A stretch of 15,993 nucleotides of DNA from an uncultured Roseburia sp. (GTDB lineage Bacteria; Bacillota; Clostridia; Lachnospirales; Lachnospiraceae), in assembly GCA_947070915.1 (NCBI GenBank), contig CAMTDY010000052.1, positions 1 to 15,993 of the forward strand. The letters are read 5' to 3'. Below, in pieces: positions 1-8,056 of the stretch. The position numbers were made by a program, and so were the translations under genes. The notes below the pieces were generated by a model that was not told the DNA's origin, made no database searches, and saw only the letters and a list, made by a program, of their open reading frames with translations. Numbering within the stretch: position 1 is the first letter of the stretch; each line of letters starts with the position of its first letter.

Positions 1-864
1 CATATACTCTGAGATCTCCCGGTTGAAATCAGAAAGCAGATTTTCAATATCCATCAGTTCCGATTCCATGGAAGCCAGTGTGTCATCCATAGAGGAAACA
101 TTACTTAACTGCCTCAGCGCCTGACTGATTCCCTCTGCACTGCCTCCAGGTCCATCCCCTGTACAGGCATATACTTTTCCCAAAGTCTCCAAGATAGCAG
201 AGGCATTGGAGAGTTTTCGCACCTGTTCCTCCAGCTTGTCCTCTTCACCGGGGACCAGCTTCGTCTCCTCGATTTCCCTTTTTTCATACTCCAGAAAAGA
301 CAGCTCCCGGTTCCGCTCCTCTGCTGAAACTTCCTCGTTTTCCAACTCATGAAGCACTTCCCGGTACTCTTTATAATATCCTGCCATCTGGGATTTCAGT
401 TTTTCCACCTCACCGCCGGCAAAGCGGTCCAACACCGACAAATGATATTCCTTATGAAGAAGAGACTGGTGCTCGTGCTGACCATGAATATCCATGCAGA
501 GCGCCGCCACCTTCCGGATCATGCTGACAGGCACACTCTCGCCATTGATCCGGTTAATGCTCCTGCTCCCAGTTATCTTTCTGGACACCACCAGCTGTCC
601 GTCCTCAGTCTCAATCCCCAGGGACCGCAGTGCCTGAAGCGTATCTTCATCATCAATCTGAAAGATAAGCTCCACCACCGCGTGATCTCCGTGGTTTCCA
701 ATGATCTCAGAAGAAACTCTGGCTCCCAGGGCGATGCCGATGGATCCCACCACAATGGATTTCCCCGCCCCGGTCTCGCCAGTCAGAATATTCAGATGCC
801 TTCCAAAATCAACATCTATCTCGTCAATAATCGCAAAATTTTTCACATGCAGATTTGTTAACAA
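1..864 (-). CDS. recN: DNA repair protein RecN, N-terminal part (runs off the window)
   Basis: RecN is an SMC-like ATPase that gathers broken DNA ends early in recombinational repair. The first 288 codons are present and the gene continues past base 1. The ATPase head is clear: Walker A GETGAGKS at residues 29-36, then the RecN-typical IHGQHEHQSL at about 126-135, followed by a Glu/Lys-rich region beginning the coiled coil. The start is TTG at 862-864, giving MLTNLHVKNFAIID; no ATG lies nearby, and a purine-rich GGGGGAG (870-876) sits 5 bases upstream. The stop of the BIG2 gene is only 15 bases upstream, so the two are probably cotranscribed. RecN is often in the SOS regulon, but no LexA box is visible here. 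The recN identity is very secure; the TTG start is likely. Confidence 0.96.
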   Translation of the reverse strand, partial: MLTNLHVKNFAIIDEIDVDFGRHLNILTGETGAGKSIVVGSIGIALGARVSSEIIGNHGDHAVVELIFQIDDEDTLQALRSLGIETEDGQLVVSRKITGSRSINRINGESVPVSMIRKVAALCMDIHGQHEHQSLLHKEYHLSVLDRFAGGEVEKLKSQMAGYYKEYREVLHELENEEVSAEERNRELSFLEYEKREIEETKLVPGEEDKLEEQVRKLSNASAILETLGKVYACTGDGPGGSAEGISQALRQLSNVSSMDDTLASMESELMDIENLLSDFNREISEYM

Positions 865-879
865 TACTTCTCCCCCTAG

Positions 880-3800
880 TTAAATTCCCAGCACTGTTAC
901 TTTACAGGACAATCTGAGCCCGCGTACCTTTGCATATATTCTCGTGACACCTCTGCGTCTTCCTGTCACCTTACCCGAATCATCCACCGAAGCGATCAGC
1001 GGATTCCCGGAATACCAAGTCACCCCTTTACTGATCTCATCCACCCGCAGGGTCTCTGTATCATATTGGCGGAAGGCAAGCTTCTTTCGATTCATGGTGA
1101 CAACAAGTACATCGGCATATCCCACCTGTCCATTGGAAGTTTCTCCATATACGGTCGCCTGACCGACGCGATTGGCATAAATCTTGCCCCGCTTGTTGAT
1201 TCTTGCCACCTTACTGTTATCCGAGTAATACTTGATCTTATCTGTAGAGTTCAGAGGTGCTTTCCGAATGCCGGACTGGATCTGTCTTCCCTTAGCCACA
1301 ATGATATCATTGTTCTCTACATCGACTCCCGTAGCAGGGATCGGCTCCGATACCGTCACAAGACAAACCGCGGATTTACCAGAACCATCCTTCGCCTTTG
1401 CCCGGATCTTCACAAGTCCAGGGGCAATGCCGTGAATCCGGCCAGAAGAATCTACTGTCGCAATACTATTGTCGCTGGAACTCCATGCCACTCCCTTAAT
1501 AGAAGCATTTTTCGGCGTTATCTTAGCTTTCAGTTTCAGCGTATTCCCCACCAGCAGCTTTGCCGTATACTTATTCAACGTGATCTTTGAGACCTTACGT
1601 ATTACCTGCACTTTACAGGTAGCAGAAGCCCCGGAACCATCTTTTGCAGTGGCAGTGATATATGCAGTTCCAAATTTCTTTCCCTTTACCTGCCCCTTCG
1701 AGTTGACCGTAGCTACCTTTTTCTTTGAACTGGTCCACTTCACCGACTTATCAGTAGCTGTCTCCGAAGTGACAGTAGCTTTGACCGTAAAGGATTTTCC
1801 TTTCTGCAAAAACTTTGAGGTAGGTGAAACCGTTACAGAAGTTGATTTTTCTGTCACAGTGATGAGACAGCTCACCACATATCCTCCATCCCTGGCAACA
1901 CCTTTGACAAGCGCCATTCCGCCCTTGAGACCAGTCACCTTGACAGCGGATTCCCCAACCTTTTCAATCTTGGCAACGGAAGGATCGGATATACTCCATT
2001 CCATCGACTTATCGTATGCTACAGCCGGCAGGAAATCGGGTGTCAGCGTAATGCTCTCCCCAACCTCGATCTGGGCATTTTCCGGCTTTAATGTCACCGC
2101 CGTAAGACCTTCTTTTACAGAGATCTGGATCACCGCCACCTGTCCGGAAGAAGACGTGGCCTGAATAAAGGTAACGCCTGTCTTTTTAGCTGTAATAACT
2201 CCATTTTCATCTACATCCGCCACTTCCGCATTATAAGTGCTCCAGGTGATGGTATCTGTCGTATCCTCCGGAGTCTTTTTCAACGTCGGGGTATAGGTCT
2301 CTCCTGCGATCATCTCATAATTGTTTGGCGAAAACTCCAGATGGCTGCAAGGCTGCAGTACCGTCACAGTAATCTCTTTCCTGGTAGCATCATCCGCCCT
2401 GACATTGATCGTAGTTTTCCCGGCCTTTTTACCGGTGATATCGATAATACGGTTATTCGGCTTATATTCGTATTCTAATATCTCTTCGTTGCTTACTTCA
2501 AATTTCAGTTCCGGATCGCAGCCCAGGGGAGCCAGTGCAATATCTACATATTTGGTATCTCCCACATTCAGGACGATCTCCTCCGGTGTCAAAGTGATCT
2601 CTTCACACTTTGCCACTACTGTCACCATACACTGTGCATAGATCTTGTTCGGATTATATTTTGGCGACACCATTACCATCGTCGTACCTGGATTCATCGC
2701 CGTGATATAACCGTACTCATCTACTGTCAGGATATTGGTATCCAAAGAGGTCCACTCAAGTGCCTTATCTGTCACATTTTTGGGAGAATAAGTATATTTC
2801 AACTGATAGGTGGCATCTTTTTTCAATTTCAAAGTACTATCTTTAAGTTTAATATCCTCATATGGCGACACTACAGTGAATTTACATCTCACACCTGAAC
2901 TCTCTATATTCGGATTCTTAAAGATCAGCTCAGTAGTGGAGCCGTCTCCCGGCACTTCCTTTGCCGTCACTGTTGCCGTCTGTCCATCGGACTCGATCTC
3001 CACATTCAGATATCTCTCATCCCAGTCCCACCAGGTCTGAGGCACCTCAGAAACAGCAGGATTTCCCTTTATCTTTACAACGATACTCTCTCCCACGTTC
3101 AGTTTTGCCTCCGCCGGATCAATATCAAAATTTCCCGGTGTCTCCACAACACTGACACGGCAGTTCGCTGAAAAGCTACTGGAACCACTTGTATACTTTG
3201 CAGTGATAATGACATCATCCTGGGTGATCCGCTTAGACGTAATATTTCCATTATTATCTACTTCCACATAACTGTCATCGCTGGAACTCCACTCCACATC
3301 CAGAACTTTCTTATCATTGAAATATGCCCCAAGATTCAGCGTACTTTTATTATACATAGTCACATAGTTCTGGCTCAGACGGAAAACATCCGCGATGGTG
3401 ATCCTGATATTAAATTTCCCTTTGTCCAGAATGGTACTTCCCCCGGGAAGCAGGGAACGGATATAATTCTCATGGGCGGCTTTTACCTTTACCTCCGCAT
3501 TCACAGTAGTTGTAGTATTTTCTCTTTTGGAAACAGCCGTTATGATGCCCGTTGCCCTGTCATAAGTCGCATAGGGATCAAAATCCATCGGCGTCACTTC
3601 AAAATACTCAATAAATTCTTCCGCAGAAAAGTTAAATGCATCTGCGATATCAAAGGTACCCCCGATGGGGATCGTATCCGAATAATCGTTCGGGGACGCA
3701 TAGAGATACAGTGTCAGTACCGTTGGCGCATAGGTATCCTTGTCAACATACCGGCTTTCACTTTCATAAGCACCCTTTGGATAGAAATACACATAGTATT

Positions 3801-4797
3801 TACCAGCTTTTCCTTCCGCTTTCAGCTGGTTAGAACGGCTGGAAACAGCACTGATCTTAATCAGATCTGAGGTGATTCCAAGGGAGTTGGCGATGGTCCG
3901 CTCTCCTCCGCTGCCATCGTCCTGCTTGATGACCCAGTCCATCTTCTGCTGGATCGCCTCAATGTTGCTGGTAAATTTGGCATCGGTGTAGATGATACCG
4001 CCACTGTTCATCTTCATCTCTTTTATCTTGTCATATCCAGAATCGGTCTGACTGATCCCCGGATAGACATATACGTCAATAGTCGCAGAATATGTAATAT
4101 TAGGGCTGTCCGTCGGCGTATAGGTAGCCGTGATCTTCGTTCTGCCGGCTCCTATCGGCGTTACGGTACCCTTGTCATCTCCTGTATTTGATATCTTTGC
4201 CACTTCTTCATTGGCTGAAGTCCACTGAACGTTATCTGATTTTGCCTCACCATAGTTCAGTGTCAGCGGCACCGGCTTATCCGTTGTCCGCAGAAAAATC
4301 GCCTTGTCCTCGGAATTCGGATACGGTTTCTTAAACACATTATCATTTTTAGATGTATCCACAGCAAATACAACCTGGATCTTACAGGACACACTACCGA
4401 TCACGGCGCCCTCACCGCCACCAGCCTTGATAACCGTAACAAGCACCGTTACCTCACCTGGTGATTTCGCTCTTACGATTCCATAGATCGGACTGGTGTC
4501 GCTCTTCTTGATCTCTGCAATATCGTTTCCCGTCTCTATGCTCCATTTGATCTCATACAAATCGGGATCTGCATAAATGGGATTTCTTTCATCACCAAGT
4601 ACCAGTGTGATCTCCCTGTTCTTCATCTGATATGCATTCTGGGCACTCATCTCATAACCTTCACAGGTCAGAAACAACCCTTCTGCCGCTTCGGAACGGT
4701 ACCCCAGATAACTGCATATCCCCACTGCCATGAGCATAACAAACAGCGCTAAATACCCAAATTTCATCCTTTTCTTTGAAAATCTTGCTTTTTTCAT
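880..4797 (-). CDS. Large exported multi-domain BIG2 (bacterial Ig-like) surface protein
   Basis: This 1305-residue protein is probably displayed outside the membrane as an adhesin or wall-associated stalk. Residues 1-12 are basic, and about 13-33 form a hydrophobic signal peptide or N-terminal anchor followed by SEAAE. The rest is about 12-13 BIG2 units with the recurrent pattern V-x-W-S/T-S-x(4)-V-A-x-V-x(3)-G-x-V/I-x(6)-G-x-x-x-I-x-A. The most regular units lie in the C-terminal third (for example VKWTSSKKKVATV and VAWSSSDNSIATV); the N-terminal third is more diverged. There is no LPXTG sorting signal at the C-terminus (ends CKVTVLGI), so attachment would be by an uncleaved N-terminal segment or not covalent. 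GGGG lies 8-9 bases before the ATG. A consensus promoter is at 4990-5018 and recN follows directly. The ligand is unknown. Confidence 0.92.
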   Translation of the reverse strand: MKKARFSKKRMKFGYLALFVMLMAVGICSYLGYRSEAAEGLFLTCEGYEMSAQNAYQMKNREITLVLGDERNPIYADPDLYEIKWSIETGNDIAEIKKSDTSPIYGIVRAKSPGEVTVLVTVIKAGGGEGAVIGSVSCKIQVVFAVDTSKNDNVFKKPYPNSEDKAIFLRTTDKPVPLTLNYGEAKSDNVQWTSANEEVAKISNTGDDKGTVTPIGAGRTKITATYTPTDSPNITYSATIDVYVYPGISQTDSGYDKIKEMKMNSGGIIYTDAKFTSNIEAIQQKMDWVIKQDDGSGGERTIANSLGITSDLIKISAVSSRSNQLKAEGKAGKYYVYFYPKGAYESESRYVDKDTYAPTVLTLYLYASPNDYSDTIPIGGTFDIADAFNFSAEEFIEYFEVTPMDFDPYATYDRATGIITAVSKRENTTTTVNAEVKVKAAHENYIRSLLPGGSTILDKGKFNIRITIADVFRLSQNYVTMYNKSTLNLGAYFNDKKVLDVEWSSSDDSYVEVDNNGNITSKRITQDDVIITAKYTSGSSSFSANCRVSVVETPGNFDIDPAEAKLNVGESIVVKIKGNPAVSEVPQTWWDWDERYLNVEIESDGQTATVTAKEVPGDGSTTELIFKNPNIESSGVRCKFTVVSPYEDIKLKDSTLKLKKDATYQLKYTYSPKNVTDKALEWTSLDTNILTVDEYGYITAMNPGTTMVMVSPKYNPNKIYAQCMVTVVAKCEEITLTPEEIVLNVGDTKYVDIALAPLGCDPELKFEVSNEEILEYEYKPNNRIIDITGKKAGKTTINVRADDATRKEITVTVLQPCSHLEFSPNNYEMIAGETYTPTLKKTPEDTTDTITWSTYNAEVADVDENGVITAKKTGVTFIQATSSSGQVAVIQISVKEGLTAVTLKPENAQIEVGESITLTPDFLPAVAYDKSMEWSISDPSVAKIEKVGESAVKVTGLKGGMALVKGVARDGGYVVSCLITVTEKSTSVTVSPTSKFLQKGKSFTVKATVTSETATDKSVKWTSSKKKVATVNSKGQVKGKKFGTAYITATAKDGSGASATCKVQVIRKVSKITLNKYTAKLLVGNTLKLKAKITPKNASIKGVAWSSSDNSIATVDSSGRIHGIAPGLVKIRAKAKDGSGKSAVCLVTVSEPIPATGVDVENNDIIVAKGRQIQSGIRKAPLNSTDKIKYYSDNSKVARINKRGKIYANRVGQATVYGETSNGQVGYADVLVVTMNRKKLAFRQYDTETLRVDEISKGVTWYSGNPLIASVDDSGKVTGRRRGVTRIYAKVRGLRLSCKVTVLGI

Positions 4798-4989
4798 GTG
4801 AAATGCCCCTTTTTCTAATAAACTTGAATGCCTTCAGGCACACCTTCCAGCTAAAAAATCTTTGCTCTCTCTAACTATATATATCGACTTGTTATGAAAG
4901 TTAGATTACCAGAATTTTGTGTCAAAAAAACACCAGAATCTTCCTCTGCGCCCTTCTTTCCAACGGAATATATACAATCAGATATAACA

Positions 4990-5018
4990 ATTATAAAGAA
5001 GAAAAAAACGATTGTCAA
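4990..5018 (-). promoter_or_regulatory. Perfect sigma-A promoter for the BIG2-recN unit
   Basis: On the minus strand the sequence reads TTGACA (5018-5013), a 17-base spacer, then TATAAT (4995-4990), a full match to the housekeeping consensus. Transcription should start near 4983, leaving a leader of about 185 bases before the BIG2 ATG at 4797. That leader contains a small TGCC-TTCA-GGCA hairpin (about 4829-4840), but I recognise no riboswitch in it. The promoter lies back to back with the one at 5046-5074; the facing -35 elements are 27 bases apart. The 4798-5115 interval (318 bases) contains nothing else that I can support. Confidence 0.85.
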
Positions 5019-5045
5019 GAACCCGATGGAAATCCTGCTTCCGTG

Positions 5046-5074
5046 TTGCCAATCCCTTTTATGCGTGATATAAT
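5046..5074 (+). promoter_or_regulatory. Extended -10 sigma-A promoter for the YHYH/PG-binding gene
   Basis: TTGCCA at 5046-5051, a 17-base spacer and TATAAT at 5069-5074, with an upstream TG (5066-5067) giving the extended -10 form TGATATAAT. The start point would be near 5081, about 35 bases ahead of the ATG at 5116, with the Shine-Dalgarno AAGGAGGT at 5101-5108 in between. Confidence 0.82.
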
Positions 5075-5115
5075 GACAATAAAGTCGTACGATTCTATAT
5101 AAGGAGGTATCTTTC

Positions 5116-5517
5116 ATGAAACATCGAAAAACACTACTGGCTGCGTTCCTGTGCATTGGCCTTTTAACTCCTTACAGCGTTTCATCTGCTCATGGACACC
5201 ACCAGGACACACACCATAATGACTCACATGCAGGCAAGTACCACTATAACTGCGGAGGACACCACTATCCTGCCCACCTGCATAAAAATGGAACCTGCCC
5301 CTATTCTTCCAGGAAGTGTTCTGTCTGCTATCGGACCTCTACCATTAAAAAGGTTCAAAAAAAGTTGAACAGTCTTGGGTACAGCTGCGGTAAAACCGGA
5401 TACTGCGACAAGAAAACAAAATCAGCCATCCGAAAATACCAGAAGAAAAAATGTATTGCCGTGGATGGAAAAATAAACGAGACCTTATTAAAGAAAATGA
5501 ATATCGCCCATAAGTAG
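5116..5517 (+). CDS. Secreted YHYH-motif protein with C-terminal peptidoglycan-binding domain
   Basis: A 133-residue exported protein. Residues 1-25 form a signal peptide with a likely cleavage after SSA. A His/Cys-rich segment at about 26-63 contains GKYHYNCGGHHYPAHLH and a following CPY, which is the YHYH-type motif found in small secreted proteins; its histidines and cysteines suggest metal binding, but the function is not established. Residues 75-130 match a PG_binding_1 fold (KVQKKLNSLGY, then SAIRKYQKKKCIAVDGKINETL), which would hold the protein to the cell wall. The ribosome site AAGGAGGT is 7 bases before the ATG, and a good promoter lies upstream. Monocistronic; an inverted repeat follows the stop. 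Wall association is likely; the biochemical role is unknown. Confidence 0.9.
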   Translation: MKHRKTLLAAFLCIGLLTPYSVSSAHGHHQDTHHNDSHAGKYHYNCGGHHYPAHLHKNGTCPYSSRKCSVCYRTSTIKKVQKKLNSLGYSCGKTGYCDKKTKSAIRKYQKKKCIAVDGKINETLLKKMNIAHK

Positions 5518-5525
5518 GCTGTGCC

Positions 5526-5639
5526 CAGGGAGCAATCGGAAATGAGAGTGTAATATAAAGTGGAAGTGTGTAAGTTACTGGTAACTAAACTTACGCACTT
5601 TACTTGGCAAACCCTCGGAAATTTTCCGATTGCTCCCTG
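5526..5639. repeat. Nested inverted repeat (MITE- or REP-like), also a possible bidirectional terminator
   Basis: The outer arms are perfect 17-base inverted repeats: CAGGGAGCAATCGGAAA at 5526-5542 and its complement at 5623-5639. Inside is a second stem, AAGTGTGTAAGTT (5564-5576) with AACTTACGCACTT (5588-5600), 12 of 13 paired plus one G-T, itself centred on the perfect hairpin AGTTAC-TG-GTAACT (5573-5586). A further copy of TCGGAAA at 5615-5621 forms a local palindrome with the right arm. The 114-base unit lies between convergent genes, where it could stop transcription from both sides. No target-site duplication is evident at the edges, and T-runs after the stem are weak, so a mobile palindromic element is as likely as a dedicated terminator. 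Confidence 0.7.
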
Positions 5640-5673
5640 TTTCATTTACACGAAGATAGCTCAACGGTTCTCC

Positions 5674-6012
5674 TTATACCTGCAGGATCCCCAGCTTTTT
5701 AAATTCCTTTTTGATCCTTTGGTTCATTTTCTCCTTCCATCTCCTGAACAAAAAGAAATCAGTATAAAAGGGAAAATAAAGATTGTGGCTTCTGTCGTAC
5801 ACATCGCATATAACTTCCCCTGTACTCCGCGTAACAACGATCTCGCAAATAACACGGGAATCATTTTTATATTTCACCAGCGGAAACGAGTAAATATAAT
5901 TCGAGGTGTTCTGGCCAGTAACAGCACTGTGCCATTGAAAACCACATTTTTTCAAATGCCTCTTCCCTGTATCCATCATTCTATATGTATTCAACCATAG
6001 ATTTTCTGCCAT
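5674..6012 (-). CDS. Conserved-looking small protein, third gene of the SOS operon
   Basis: A 112-residue protein beginning MAENLWLNTYRMMDTGKRH. I do not recognise it. The middle is rich in aromatic residues and alternating hydrophobics (IYSFPLVKY, VICEIVVTRS, VICDVYDRS), suggesting a small beta-rich domain; the C-terminus is strongly basic (RRWKEKMNQRIKKEFKK). There is no signal peptide and no convincing membrane segment. The start at 6012 has a purine-rich GGGGGAAAGGA just ahead; a longer in-frame reading to 6147 would lie entirely within the upstream gene and is unlikely. Its first 32 bases overlap the end of the DUF262 gene, which implies translational coupling and a shared job. It is the last gene of the leftward unit. 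Confidence 0.75.
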   Translation of the reverse strand: MAENLWLNTYRMMDTGKRHLKKCGFQWHSAVTGQNTSNYIYSFPLVKYKNDSRVICEIVVTRSTGEVICDVYDRSHNLYFPFYTDFFLFRRWKEKMNQRIKKEFKKLGILQV

Positions 6013-7426
6013 TCCTTTCCCCCTTTTTGATGAATTTATGAAGATCCTCAGCCATACACCTGAAATTGCTTTTTTGATCCTTTTTGTAAGTAGTGTGCGT
6101 CTTAAAATACTCCACAAACCACTCGTCCACATCGATGTCCTGCTCACAGGCGTAACCTACTAAAGCGGTCAAAGATGGCCTGTTTTCTGTGTCCAGCAGT
6201 TTCGTATCATTGTTCACCTCTAATATCAGATCCTCCAGCATATCCTGGTAGAGGTCAAGATCTTCCTGTACAGCCTCTTTATTAACATTCTCCTTTATGA
6301 ACTCCAACAGACCCGCTTTTTCCCCTTTTCTCTCTGCTGCTGCCAGAAATTCCTTCATAAAATCCTCCAGAAGCTGCAGCTTTTCTATGATGCAGCTCTT
6401 TTTTTTCGTGCTTACCTGATTTATATCATCAAAGCTCTTCCCATGCCATTCTTTCCTGTGAAGGTTCTTTTTAAATGCCTCCATAAAGTCCATAAACCGT
6501 TCTGACGGCATTCCCGTCTCGCAGAACTTATGATACGTCACAAACCACAGAAATGAATTTTTCGAGGTAAACATCTCTGCCACAGACTCCCGCATAACCT
6601 CTGAGATGGAGTCCAGTTCCTGTTGAAATGTGGCGATCATCTCTTTTTTTAAATTTTGATTAAGGAAAAAACAGATATCCTTCAATGGGCTTTTCCAGCG
6701 GTCCAGAAAATAGGCAGCCATAAAACTTTCCAATACCACCCTGTTCAGGGTATCATTGCTCCTCTCCGCTGGCTTAAAATTCCCTAAATCCTTAAAAAAG
6801 GTATGGGTAGACGTAATATTCTTTACCTGCATCGCAATATTTTTATCCAGGTAGGTGATGCCATTCTGGCTCGCCCCCATTTTCTTCGCGTGATTATAGC
6901 GTCTCAGATGATAACCGATCTGATCATCGGAACAATTCAGATGCTTCACTTCCATCAGCTGAAATTCATCAAAAAGCTCCTGCAGTTCCTCTGGCAGATC
7001 TCTGTATCCTTTTCCACGGATATCACATACGATGGTATCATGGATCAGGTTTCCGCTCTCATCCCGCATCGGTTTTCCCTTCTTGTCCAAACGGTTCACC
7101 TGATACTCTATAAGAGGATTTTCCAGTTTATTTCCCAGCTTAAAAGCACCCAGTCTGTAATTATAGATCGTCGTCACCCGCTGAATGCCATCGATGAGAT
7201 AATTATCCACCCCTAGTTCTGTCACCTGCTCACATATTACAATATAAGGTATATCCTCATTTTTCAAAATCGTTCCGATGAGACCATCACGGTATTCCGG
7301 AGGCCACTGCCCCGATTCCCGCTGCTGGGGATGATCGGTCCTCACCGTCTCTTTTTTCACCGCATTCACATAGTATTTCGTAGAATGAAACTCCCTCTTA
7401 TTCTTTTCCAAACCTATCTGCCCCAT
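5981..7426 (-). CDS. DUF262 / ParB-like (GmrSD N-type) domain protein
   Basis: 481 residues. The N-terminal 100 residues carry the DUF262 signature: an early QQR...W segment (HPQQRESGQW, 32-41) and LIDGIQRVTTIYNY (77-90), corresponding to the usual DGQQR-L-T-T motif with the first Q replaced by I (DGIQR at 79-83). Known relatives are ParB/sulfiredoxin-fold proteins, including the GmrS half of type IV restriction enzymes and other NTP-dependent nucleases. The rest (about 150-481) is helical and charged, with no HNH (DUF1524) nuclease half visible. The gene starts at an ATG 10 bases after AGGAGG, 32 bases after the sigma-like gene. Being SOS-controlled with a sigma factor it may act on host or competitor DNA, or regulate the element; the sequence cannot decide. 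Fold assignment is good; activity is inferred. Confidence 0.8.
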   Translation of the reverse strand: MGQIGLEKNKREFHSTKYYVNAVKKETVRTDHPQQRESGQWPPEYRDGLIGTILKNEDIPYIVICEQVTELGVDNYLIDGIQRVTTIYNYRLGAFKLGNKLENPLIEYQVNRLDKKGKPMRDESGNLIHDTIVCDIRGKGYRDLPEELQELFDEFQLMEVKHLNCSDDQIGYHLRRYNHAKKMGASQNGITYLDKNIAMQVKNITSTHTFFKDLGNFKPAERSNDTLNRVVLESFMAAYFLDRWKSPLKDICFFLNQNLKKEMIATFQQELDSISEVMRESVAEMFTSKNSFLWFVTYHKFCETGMPSERFMDFMEAFKKNLHRKEWHGKSFDDINQVSTKKKSCIIEKLQLLEDFMKEFLAAAERKGEKAGLLEFIKENVNKEAVQEDLDLYQDMLEDLILEVNNDTKLLDTENRPSLTALVGYACEQDIDVDEWFVEYFKTHTTYKKDQKSNFRCMAEDLHKFIKKGERNGRKSMVEYI

Positions 7427-7458
7427 TTTCCATACCTCCTCCTTTTGGCACCTTGATC

Positions 7459-8019
7459 CTATATATGCAAAAGCCTGATATGTTCATACTGTACTGCCTG
7501 CCTCATATAGGACTGATACTGCTTATCTGTAAGATTTAGCTGCTTTTTTATAAAGTTCGTCCCGATATCCTGCATCTTCATCTCCAGGATCCTTCTCTGA
7601 ATCCCGCAAAGGCTCCCCAGATAATCCTGTACCCTTTGGTCCATAAGTTCCATACTGTTTCCCAGGACTTCATCTTCAACATTAATATCAGAGGGAATCT
7701 TTTCTGCCAGTGTGCAGTGTTCTCCATCCCCAACAGGCATATCCAGGGGCACAGCCATGCGGTCTGCCCTCCTCTTGTACCTGTTTCTTTTTGTCATCTC
7801 TGTCTTTATTTTATTAGAAAGACAGGAATATAAAAAACCATCAAAAGACTGATCTTCCTTATATCTTCCAATCACATCCGCAAACACTTCGTTGGCAAGG
7901 GAATAAAAATCATCCACATCTTTATCTGACAGCCCTCCAAACCGAAGAAGTATTTTATCCACGATCCCACGAAGTTTCTTTGCGTTATTCTCGTAATACT
8001 GTTCTAGAATTCCTTCCAT
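7459..8019 (-). CDS. Sigma-70-family RNA polymerase sigma factor, element-encoded
   Basis: A 186-residue protein with the two-domain layout of small alternative sigma factors. Residues about 28-85 resemble region 2 (DVDDFYSLANEVFADVIGRY, then FDGFLYSCLSNKIKTEMTKRNRYKRR, a basic promoter-melting type helix). After an acidic linker, residues about 135-180 resemble region 4, an HTH (IQRRILEMKMQDIGTNFIKKQLNLTDKQYQSYMRQA). It should recruit host RNA polymerase core to element promoters. The start at 8019 has AGGAGGTGTCAA directly ahead; an upstream in-frame ATG at 8118 would place the promoter and LexA box inside the gene and is rejected. It is the first gene of the SOS-controlled leftward operon. 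Family assignment is fairly confident; target promoters are unknown. Confidence 0.8.
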   Translation of the reverse strand: MEGILEQYYENNAKKLRGIVDKILLRFGGLSDKDVDDFYSLANEVFADVIGRYKEDQSFDGFLYSCLSNKIKTEMTKRNRYKRRADRMAVPLDMPVGDGEHCTLAEKIPSDINVEDEVLGNSMELMDQRVQDYLGSLCGIQRRILEMKMQDIGTNFIKKQLNLTDKQYQSYMRQAVQYEHIRLLHI

Positions 8020-8056
8020 TTGACACCTCCTGTGTAATTCGTTCTTTGCAAAAATC

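Noticed and set aside
1066..1590. Open frames of 60-230 codons on the plus strand across the BIG2 gene (for example 1066-1590 and 1469-2164).
   Set aside because: Antisense shadows of a clear repeat protein, with no ribosome sites and no recognisable domains.
4829..4840. Hairpin in the BIG2 leader considered as a cyclic-di-GMP or other riboswitch.
   Set aside because: Only a 4-bp stem, and none of the conserved core sequence of known riboswitches could be found.
5355..5645. A 96-codon leftward frame over the end of the YHYH gene and the inverted repeat.
   Set aside because: It lies opposite a secure gene and through a palindrome, with no ribosome site.
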